Source: Anadara kagoshimensis
Lineage: Eukaryota; Mollusca; Bivalvia; Arcoida; Arcidae
Length of the DNA: 64,000 nucleotides
Assembly: GCA_021292105.1 (NCBI GenBank)
Contig: CM037862.1
Span: forward strand, 7,110,765 to 7,174,764
Direction of reading: 5' to 3'
In this document: positions 33,761 to 44,900 of the stretch, one piece after another
Numbering within the stretch: position 1 is the first letter of the stretch
How the letters are laid out: each line of letters opens with the position of its first letter
Made by a program: the position numbers and the translations under genes
Notes under the pieces: model-generated
Told to the model about the DNA's origin: nothing
Seen by the model: only the letters and a program-made list of their open reading frames with translations
The model's database searches: none

Positions 33761-36700
33761 GTATGTATTATTGTTATATGTTCAAATGTTAGATCAGTAG
33801 TCAAGTCCATCAAAGATGAGAAGAAACGCATATTTTTATGTTTTCTGTTTTATTGACTATATAGTACAAAGATAATGATGTAACATGTTTTAGTGTTTAG
33901 AATCTTAGTTGATAAATATGATGTTTCTGTATCCGAAATTATTCGGGACCTATTTGATATCCCATAGTTCCATGTTCCTTTTTACTCGATTTTTCATGTT
34001 ACTGGTGTAACTTTTTGATCAGGAAGAACATGTTTTAATTGTGGAAGTACGCAATTTAAGCTTACTTTAACTTTTTACTTTAAAGTTTATAACTTGACTT
34101 AGGAAGTAGACATGCTTTTTTTAGTTTTGTTACGATTATTCATATATTGGACTTTTAAATTGAGAATCGGACTGGTCGAATGTTAACATGTTACATAAAC
34201 TTTTATATTTCAGCATCTAAAGCGAGGATTAGTCCTAGAGGAAGACAATGGTAAAACAAAACGGCAATAGATGTTATCTCAAATTCAATTTGCTATTTAA
34301 AAGATCACTTGATGGAAACTTGTAGAAAGCAGCAAACTGATTTAAGTGACTCTGATGTTCTTTGGGTATTGACAGTTCCTGCTATCTGGAGTGACCCGGC
34401 CAAACAGTTTATGAGAGAGGCAGCAGAAAAGGTTTTTTTCTTTTTTGTTTTCAATTTCATTTTTCCATTTTGTCTTTATTCTATTTTGAAGATACAACCC
34501 GTATCACGGGCTATATACATTTCGGAAATATTTTCTTGTAAATTGATTATATTTTTTTGTATTTTAGGAACCGATGTACACAGCCAATTTTTGTTCACAT
34601 GAAATTAACGTGAATTTCACATGAAAAATTTCACGTGAAATTAACGTTAATCGAGCTTATACGTTAAACTCACGTGAATGTCGCGTGAAATTCACGTGAT
34701 TCACGTTAATTTTTTCACGTGAATTTAACGTATAAGCTCGATTAACGTTAATTTCACACGAAATGAGCTATCATATCAAACTTTAATTGATAGGAATTCC
34801 AAGTTTATATTACTTTAGATTGCTCACTAGTACACTTGTTAAAGACTTCTTGCTACATTCTCCATTAACCCTGGCCCTAGTTTCACAATTGTTCCTTAGC
34901 TAAGATTTACCTTAAAGCTATTTTAATGTGAAAATGTCTTAAACATGATACCTTAAATTCCTGAATATCTTAAAACGTAACAAAATTATAAAGATTTAAA
35001 ATTTTGAAAGATTTAAGTTAAAGACAATCCTGACAAAGGAATGATTGTGAAACCGGGGCTTGTACATGATGATAGAACCAGTTCATTTAAATGCAGTGCA
35101 TTTTAAGTACTTCTTTCAATTCAGATTACATTGTAATCTGAAAATAGAGTAAATGATGTCTCAATATCAAACAAAGACAACTGTAATTTTCAAATGTTTT
35201 ATATATAAATAATACACTTCATAAAAAAATCATAAAATTCATTTTACTACATTCTTGTGAGTGCCTGTGGGACCCCTATATGAAGTAACTACCACAAATG
35301 TAGTAACGGTCACAAATGTAATAAAATTGTGTCACATATGTAGTAACGAACCACAAATGTAGTAAGGTTTGTCACAAATGTAGTAAATGTGGTCACAAAT
35401 GTAGCAACAAAATTTTACCACAAATGTAACAACTTAATTTTACTACAAACGTAATAAAAATTAAAAAATGATAAAATAGTTATATATATTTTTTTAATAT
35501 GGGTAATATATTGGCTAGTGTTATTTAATGACAAGCACTTTTAAGATTCTTCAGTTCTAAGCTACTCATAACGATGTGAAATGTCACGGTTCATGTGAAC
35601 AGTCATTTTCAGCTCTGACAAGGCTACTACAAGAAAGTCCCGAGATGAATTTCACGTCCCCAGGACATTTATTGGTCGCTGATTTATTTAGAGTTGAGTA
35701 ATGGTGTTTAACGTCCCAGTCAAGAATATTTCACTTACATCGAGACGTCGCCAGCTGTAGGCGAATGTGCAGAAATTTTGCCTGTGCGTTGCGTTGATGG
35801 CATTATACAGCAGGGTTCTTTAGCGTGCCAAGCCCACCGTGACACGTGACCTCGTTTTTTGAGTTCCCATCCAAAGGAACGGGACTTTCATTTCGTAATG
35901 CCGAGTGCTTGGCGAAAGAACAAGATACACCATACACGATTACAGACGTTCTATTTTACAGACCAACACATCTTATAAAATGCAGTTCATATACTTCAAT
36001 AACGATATTTACGAAGTATTGTAAATGCAACAGAGAGAGAAAGAGAGAGAGAGAGAGAATAAAAAGCAGCAAATATTACAAAAACTTTTGTGAGATTGCT
36101 CCCACATACTGGTCCAAATCAAGTGTTGTCATCGTAAAAACGTAAATTCAGCGGCGAAGCAAAATGAAACGCGAACTTGATCTGTAACAAATTGTTGTAG
36201 ACCTACATGCCAAATCAGTTCAATATGTGCAAGCTATTACGAAAAAAACCTGCAGAAGAAAACTCTTATTTCAATATTATCAAAGACAATTGCAAAGGAT
36301 CGGATTCAAAGCAAAACAAACGTTAACTTGATTTGCAACTCATTGTTGTTGATTCGCATTCAAAAACTCAGCCTAGTATCTGAAAGTGTTTAGGAAACAA
36401 TGCGGAAAACTTAAAATTGACTGATGGACGGACGGACGACCAACAGCATTATACTTCCTACATCTTAAGTTTCGTGGAGTATAATTTAATTTAATTTAAT
36501 TTAATTTAATTTAATTTAATTTAAAAAAATTTTATTCAAAATATAGTAGTATATAATAAATACATGTACCTTACTAAAATCTGCCAAAATACAGAAAACC
36601 CAGAAACTTCTAGTAAATTTAAAAACTGAACTTAACATGTAATTCACAAACCGAAATATAATAAAAATAAGAGGCCAATTGGCATTATCGCTCATTGTAT

Positions 36701-39700
36701 AATGCATAACATACGTACAGGGGTAACACCCTTACAAGGATTATCAGATACAAGTAGTTATTTATTACATTTATATCTGAATTACTACTATTAGATGTTA
36801 TGTTAATCATTTTGTAATGTGCCGATTTATGTGACACTAATAGTTTTCAAGTAAATAGAAAAAAACCAGTAAAATTAACAATTTATATTTTCTTTGGTAT
36901 TTTAGTATTTAATAAAGTCACTTATATTAGAATCATAACCACTTCTATCGGGATAGAATTTCCTTCTATCGTGTTAAAAGTCACTTCTAACGCGTTTTAA
37001 AGTCACTTCTTTTCGGAACAACAGTCGCTTCTATCGGGTTAGAACGTACCTTGAATGTTGGTTTCTAACGTTCAGATTTCAATATTTTCGTTACTACATA
37101 TAGCGTTTTCATTTACTACATTTGCGGTAACAAAAATTGTTACTACATTTCTGGTAACGGTCGTTCCTACATTTGTGGTTCGTTACTACATATGTGAGAC
37201 AATTTTATTACATTTGTGACTGTTACTACATCGGTGGTAGTTACTACATATAGGTATATAACTTATTGTTTTGAGATAAACTACTAAAACAACATTCACT
37301 AGCCCTGACCAATTTTCACTAGCCTAAGGCTAGCAGGCTAGTATAAGTGTCCACCCCTGCCTGTGTCACAATTGGCATGACCCTGCAGTATAATGCTATA
37401 ACTGGCAATAGCGCAACACACAGGCAAAATTTCTACATCTTTGCCTATAGCTGGTGATGTCTCCATATAAGTGAAATGTTCTTGACTGGGACGTTAAACA
37501 CCATTACTCAACTCAACTCCTTGCTCCTAAAATGTACTGATATACATGTATTTGCATATTTATGAGAGACATTGTTGAGGACCGCAAATAGTTCTATTTC
37601 AACACCTCAAGGCATTATTTTGTAAATAAATCTAGTGTTCTACTGTTCAATGCACGTTCAAAATCGGTAGTTTTATAATCAGTAGTCTAAATATGTGTTT
37701 GTCTTATATTGTTTTTTTATCATATACTTCATATACAGAGAAGACTGTCGCCAAATCGTTCAACTCAACTTACAGATATATAGATGACGTTCTGTCTCTT
37801 GACAATCCTAAATTTGGAGACTATGTAAATGTCATCTATCCTAGTGAGCTTGAAATAAAAAACACGACTGATTCCTCAAGTTTTGCTTCATATTTAGACT
37901 TATACCTGAATTATGACGCACACAAAAGGCTACATATGAAACTTTATGACAAACGTGATGATTTAAATTTTTTTATTGTCAACTTTCCGTTTTTATGCAG
38001 CAATATACCTGCTTCTCCTGCTTATGGTGTATTTGTTTCCCAATTAATACACTATGGTAAAGCTTGTTCCCACTACGGGGACATTGTACAACGAAGTAGG
38101 CTGCTTGCAAATAAATTGTTGACTCAGGGATATTGCAAGCCTAGGCTTATCAAGGCCCTCAAAAATTTTATGGGCCGTCATCACACTATTGTTGATAAGT
38201 TTGATGTTTCTGTGTCCAGGATTGCCTGGATATATTTGACGTCTCATAGTTCCATGTTCCTTTCACACAATTTTGATTTAACACGTGGCGGGTGAAGCTA
38301 GCTAAACAGGAGGTGCTTACCCTTTCGGAGCACCCGGCCTCACTTCCCTGGTGGAAGTTTACGTGTCTAACCAAACTTGTCAGTTCCAAAGTTTACTTTG
38401 CTTCTGGATTGTGATTCGGACATGGATTAGAGTTTGTTTTTTGATTGTATTAACGTAGTTTCTGCATACTTTGATACGGCTAAAATCATGTCATCCATAT
38501 CACCGACCGCACGTGCCTGATCGGAAAATCTGTTTCACGGTCTGATATCAGACCGGTTTCTTGGAACAGATAGATTTAACCACCTTATCATTTGAGAAAT
38601 TTTGACGGCATCAAGGCCTTACAAATGTTCGTACTGATCAGAAATATGTGATGTCGGGATTGAAGTACCGGTATTTGGAGTAATGTGTTTTTTGTCTAAT
38701 TGCGTAGGGTTACTTTTTTGTCATATTTAAGGCAAATGTCTGTATAAATTATTATTCTACAATTATGGTGAAATTTTAGTATATGATAAACAAAATAAAA
38801 CATGGTGAAATCCATAGCATATGCCATACTTTACCTCGACCGATAGCAGAAGCCCGAGGTCTGATATAGGTAGTCTCCGTAAGATATGACGTATGATATG
38901 GATTCCATCATGTATTATTCTATATATAATTATTTGCTGTTTCTGTTAAAAAATTCATCCAATTCTAGATTTGAACTTTGTTTTTGTTATTTGCTTTTTA
39001 TTTTAACCTACAGTAAAAATTGCTACGACCTATGAAGATATATTATGCACAAAACTTGTTTAACTCTCGATTATTCTGTATTCACAGAAAAGATTATGCT
39101 TGGCTAAGGTCAGTTATATCTTTGGACACTCCAGTTTCCTCCAACATCCATGAATTGACCATTGCAATATAAGTAGAAGAGTCTTCACTGGAATGTAAAA
39201 CTTACTCCACTCCAAACAAATGAAGATATATATGGTTAAGGGACAGGAAGGGATCTTAAAAGTTTTAAAGTTACATTTTAAATAGAGTGTAGTCACTAGT
39301 CAGTAATAATAATAATAAATTAAATAAAACTTTATTTAAAACAAAATTTTAAAACTTACAACATAAGCTTTTAGAGAGTTTTTGATTGGTACCATAGCAT
39401 ATGGTCCTCACATTGGGAGAGACCAAAAAGCATATTGTCTGATTGCATTCTATCGTATAAAATGAATAGATCTTCATATTGTGAACACATGTACGATTCC
39501 AAGTTTACAGCTTTACTTGCTGTATAGCAGTTGAACTGTTCACTAAAATGACCCAGCATACCGGTCCATGGTGCAATAAATTTTAGAAAAAAATTGTACC
39601 TTCTTTGCATATCCTGCCAAGTGTTATGAAGATCATGCAATCAAGTTGTCTTCGAGAAGAACTCTGCTAATAGATATTAGAACCAGTGAAAATAAAAAAC

Positions 39701-41864
39701 AAACTGTGAACATACTAATACTTGTCCGAATCACAATCCAGAAGCATTTAGTAAAAACATTTAAATGACAACCACGTGAACTTCAATTAGGGAAGTGAAG
39801 CTGTGCACTATAGAAGGGTAACCACCTTCTGTTTAGCTAGCTACACTGCCATGTAAACAAATACTGGTAACATCTTTCCTATAAACAATAAAAATCCAAG
39901 TCCATCAATACCTAAAAAGATTCTTGGACCAACTTGATTTTTTCTAAAGGTGAATAAAAATTATGAATGTCGACACATACACTGTATTATAAACATTGTT
40001 TTAGTATTCATTGGTTCAACTTATCATTGTTATCTTGATGTTTGGGCCATTAATGATCTTCAGGCTAAGTCTCACTGCTTACCAATGGCAAACAAATGGC
40101 AATCATTAGTCCTGTAGTCGTCTGCTAAAAACCATTGCTGGTACTGACCAGTCCAGCTTGATTAGTTTTTTTGGGGTTTCAGTTCAAAACAAGCAATACA
40201 TTTGTATGAAATTTCCCCATGCATACTAGTCTACACTACTGTTACATTATATCCTCTGATTTTTCATTGAAAGTCCCATTTCAAACTGAAAATTCACTGC
40301 AACCTAAAACTGCTGCATCATTTTGCAATGGTGAAATTTCCTCTCCTCAAAAATTAAAGAGCGAACTTGCTGTTATCATAAGTAGTTTCTGTAGACATCA
40401 TGAGCACCCAAATGTATATGCTTTAATTACTTAACGTTTGTGTGTTTTCTACTTTATTGGAATAAGAGATTATTATTATTATTATCATCATTATTAAAAT
40501 AATAATAATAATAACTAGAGATTGTAACTGGGATACCAGTTACGTATAATTCCCCACCATCCATAAATAATTTATGGCATATATCTGGTGAAAAGACCCT
40601 AGCAGGGTTAGCGCTTGGTTGTACAAGTCTGTCGTCAAGGAAATCGACAGTTGTAAAATTTTGTTGCCAATTTCATTACTGTGTCACCAAAAAGGGTACT
40701 TTTTGACACATACAATATTTGACGTAAAACACTGGTCGAGTCGGGTACCTGCATGTGCAGGTAGTCTTTCATCAAAGTTACGGCCCTTCATATATGAATT
40801 ACAAGAATGAATAAAACAATAAATGAACAAGAGGTGTTGTTGTTTAGTTTTTAATCAACAGGTAAATTTTGTGATTTTCACGTCACATGCGTTTTTAATG
40901 TTGTGTATATATTGCCTTGATGAACGGTTACATTCTAAAGGCAGTTGTGTATGAAGTACATTTGTACAGCGCCGACCTGGTAAACTAAAAAAATAAAAAA
41001 AATCATACCTTGATTACTTTTTTAAATTTCTTTCAAAGCTAAAGTAGATTTGAATTAAAGTTTTCGATTGAGAAAAATCGTACATTGGAATACCTTCTCG
41101 GCATAGGAAGTGACGTTTTCAATGAATTTCATTGAATGAGAAAACTCGTAGAACCCCTTTCAGGCCTCTGATTCGGCATCGCCGCGTGTTACAATAAATG
41201 AACACGTATGCGAGGGTTTGCGCTGGGCATCGCAACGTCGCCAATTGCGATTTTTTTCTTTAACTGGCGACAAAAAACGGCGCTTTGCGATTTTTCTGGC
41301 CACAAGTTTTCAAAGTTCACCGGTATCTTGGTCACCAGTAATGAACAGGTGATAACACATTGAAGCCAGTGACGGATCGGCGAGTGTCACTGAATAAGCA
41401 CAGAAATTAACGACTGGTCTTAAAGAATGAGTTGATTAAGATCGTTGTCTTAGGTGTGAATGTAAGACCTTCTAATTATGGGCAGGTAGATCCAGGTAAT
41501 ATAGGAGCGTGTCGACATTGCATGAGGATATACCCAGGTGCCCTCCCGATGCCGTCAGACAGTATAAACACCGATGGACTCGGAATTATTGTAAAATCCT
41601 AAATAAAATATAAAAAAGTTACCCTTTGTGATGTTTATTTAATATTTTTTTTAAAAGTTTATTGATTATTAATCGTGATTCAATGCGCAATACACATCGT
41701 AGGAGGCCATTTGTTTGTATTTTAATCACGCGACTTATATCGGTTATTCCTATATGTTTAAGGTTCAAGATCATAACGATATATCTACACAGTCAAAATA
41801 TATGAATTTTTGTAATCATAGTTAAGAAGATTTCGTCTCGGTCAAGAATATTCCTCATTTTTTC

Positions 41865-41916
<52 letters not shown>

Positions 41917-44900
41917 TTCACTGAAAGTTTTACAACTTATGAGTGTATATACAATATAGTACAATATTTTGGCAATGTTCATGGAAATGGTACATTAAAT
42001 TGAAATGTTTACAACAAAATATTTATCCTATAATATACAAAATGGTAGTTATAATAACATAATTTTATTTACAATTTTTGCCTTAATTTTACGAGTATGA
42101 TTTCGGGATAAATAAATATTGATGCCTCATAGATCGGGATCACGACTAAGGGAACAAAATAGTTTTTAAAAAAATGTTCTAAATTTCATTTCAAATTTTA
42201 ATATAATTCTCATCTTATGCATCACCATAGCGTCAATTTTCCAATATATTTCAACACACTATATAAAGTCCGGTTAAAGGAAAAAACGACATACCGGTCA
42301 TTAGGAAAGTGTCAGTCAGTAAAAGGAGAAATTTCATTGTGTTAACTTAAAAAGTGGGCAGTCTTCTACTTCCACAGTCAGTGATTAACAGAATACCCTG
42401 AAGCCATTTCGACACGATCTATCAAGGCAAATTGTATACACCATTCAGCTCATTGTGTAATGTTTTAATAACAGGCGTGTGACGCGACAAGCTGTGGTTT
42501 TTTATGGTCACTAATCGGATTAACTCATTGGTGAAAGCACTTGCTCGGTATGATTAGTGTCGTAACCAGCTTATGTCCATTCAGAAATAATTTCCCCATG
42601 TATTTAACTACGTATTCATTTAAGCAATTTACACCCACCCACCCACCTTCAAGATAACGAAAATGAACACGTCTTGATTATCTACACAGACAACAGATTA
42701 CTGGTACCAAATTTCATCTAAATCCATCAAGCCGTTCCCGAGATATGTTTCAGCATATGGTCCTGACGGAATAATAATAATAATAAAAATAAAAAAAATA
42801 ATAATAAGAAGAAACAGAATGAAAACAATATGATTACCCACCTTCAGTGGTGTGGAATCATAATAATAAAAATAATAATAAGAAGAAGAAACAGAACGAA
42901 AACAATATGATTCCCAACCTTCGGTGGTGGGAATCATTATTATTATAGGAGTGAAAAATACAGATTATGAACAGCTAGAAACCCCAATTGAAAATATGCA
43001 GTGTTGCTTTCAGGCTATGTATAATTATACAAGATCACAGTTTTATTTTTCTTCTCTATTAAACACCCTACTACATTACATTCCTACAAGTTTTTCTTCC
43101 TGGTAGTGTTCTTCAGCAAACAGTGATTGGTATGATTATTTTTTACGATATTCCATTTAAACTGTCATGGAGGTAAAATGATGATCCGCCATTAATTTTG
43201 AAAGTTACTTTTACAAGCAAACCTGTTGTACTGACTTTTTAATCATAATGCATAAATACCACTGGGAAAATGCCCAATGATCAAATACTTTCATTTTTAG
43301 CAATGTAAATTTACATAATTTACCATACCTACCCCCTATCTGTTTACTCTCTGTAATAGAAATTCCAGATATAGACATACAATTCAGACGGCATCAAACA
43401 ATGTTTTTTACATATTATATCTACTTGAAGTTTTTATGTAAATTGAACGTGAAATATTTCACAATAGTTTCATTTAAATTGAACGTGAAATTTTTCATGT
43501 GAACTTCACGTGAAAAAACAAATTTTAGAAAAATGTGTGCATTTACAAGAAAACATCTAATATTTGTATTATAAGATACCAATTTATAACAAAAGTTTAT
43601 GCATAGTGATATTTTTTTTCCATTCGCATATCATTTATATTTTTTCACGTGAAATGTTCACATGAAAGAATTAACGTGAAATTCACGTGAACTCAAATTC
43701 ATATGAAATTCACGTGAAATTCATGTGAATATCACGTGAATAGATTCACGTGAGCAAAATTTGGCTGTGTACATCAAAAACAAAAATATCATATTATACA
43801 TGTGTTAATTAATCAAACCACACTTATATCGTTCACTATCTGGTTTTTAGCTCACCTGACCGCAGGTCATGTGAGCTTATGGCATAGCGCAGCGTGTGTA
43901 TGTGCGTGCGTGCGTGTGTGTGCGTGCGTGCGTCGTTAACACCTATTTAAGCTTCTCCTCTGAAACTACTGGACAGATTTCATTGAAACTTAGAGGCATG
44001 TATAGGGTTATGCAATTCAGATATGTTTGTGGCGTTGCCATGGCAACAAAAACTAGGTCATGGTCACCTTGGGGTGCAAAATACTTAAAAAATCTTTTTC
44101 TCCGAAACCGAACATTGGCGTTTTGCGTTTAATTTTGAAAAAATCGTAAAATAGCTTCAAATTGTCATAACTTAACTATTTGACCAGATAATGACATGGG
44201 GTTTTCTGTTTTGACATAGTCTTGTTATTATCTTTAAAATGAGTCAAGGTCAATTGTAAAGGTCATGACCTATTTTTTACCTCTGATTTTAATTATTATC
44301 TGGAAAATTATAAACTTTTTGTATAGGGATGTATATTAGAATGTTGTAGATATTGATACAACGATCATTTTGATGTATAGAAAAAGGTCATGAGTTATGA
44401 GTTCAAAGGTCAAGATAGCAGATGAAAAACAATACCGAAATGGTAAATTATCTCGAAAACTATAAACTTTTTGTATAGACAATATTGTTAGTATTTATGT
44501 AACGATCATTTTTATATACTAATTAAGGTCATGGGTTCATAGGTCAAGGTCACAGATCCAAAAGGTATTGGCATCACAACTATAAATTCTTTATATAGGC
44601 ATGTATATTAGACTGTTAGGTATTGGTATAACAATCATTTTGATATGATAATAAAGGTCATACATTCAAGGGTCAGGGTCACAGATACCAAAAAATGCCA
44701 AAATGGCCTAGTATTTTTACTTTTGTACATTTGTTTTCACAATTTAGCCTCAAATTGTTACATTATGAAAGATTTTGACATTTGACATGCGAGCTATTAT
44801 TTATCAGGTGGGCGTATCAGGCCCAATGGCCTCTTGTTCTGTGTTGAATTGTATTCATGATCACTTTTGTGCTGAAATTTATATACATGTACTAGCATTC

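Larger units (their letters stand above)
35276..37254. mobile_element. ~2-kb foldback-type element with ACAAATGTAGTAAC subrepeats
   Basis: Arms of roughly 120-190 bp begin ctatatgaagtaactaccac on the left and end gtggtagttactacatatag on the right. Both hold the same series of aaatgtagtaac, aatgtaataaaattgt and acatatgtagtaacgaacca. The interior includes a SINE, (GA)n, (TTTAA)n and a short repeat array (36938-37060). No transposase was seen. Confidence 0.75.
34579..43769. mobile_element. Candidate 9.2-kb terminal-inverted-repeat structure
   Basis: The left end is CACAGCCAATTTTTGTTCAC. The right end, in reverse complement, is CACAGCCAAATTTTGCTCAC. Both are preceded by gatgTA, consistent with a TA target. 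Both continue into cacgtgaa-rich sequence, and neither has a partner end close by. No transposase frame remains. It could instead be two unrelated one-ended MITE remnants. Confidence 0.45.

Noticed and set aside
34254-34278. A tiny intron that would explain the frame break in HSPA12 exon 2
   Set aside because: The only GT-AG pair would give an intron of about 25 nt, far below workable size. A surplus base explains the frames better.
42698-42937. A Tyr/Ile-rich minus-strand gene
   Set aside because: It runs through duplicated (AAT)n-rich repeat sequence.
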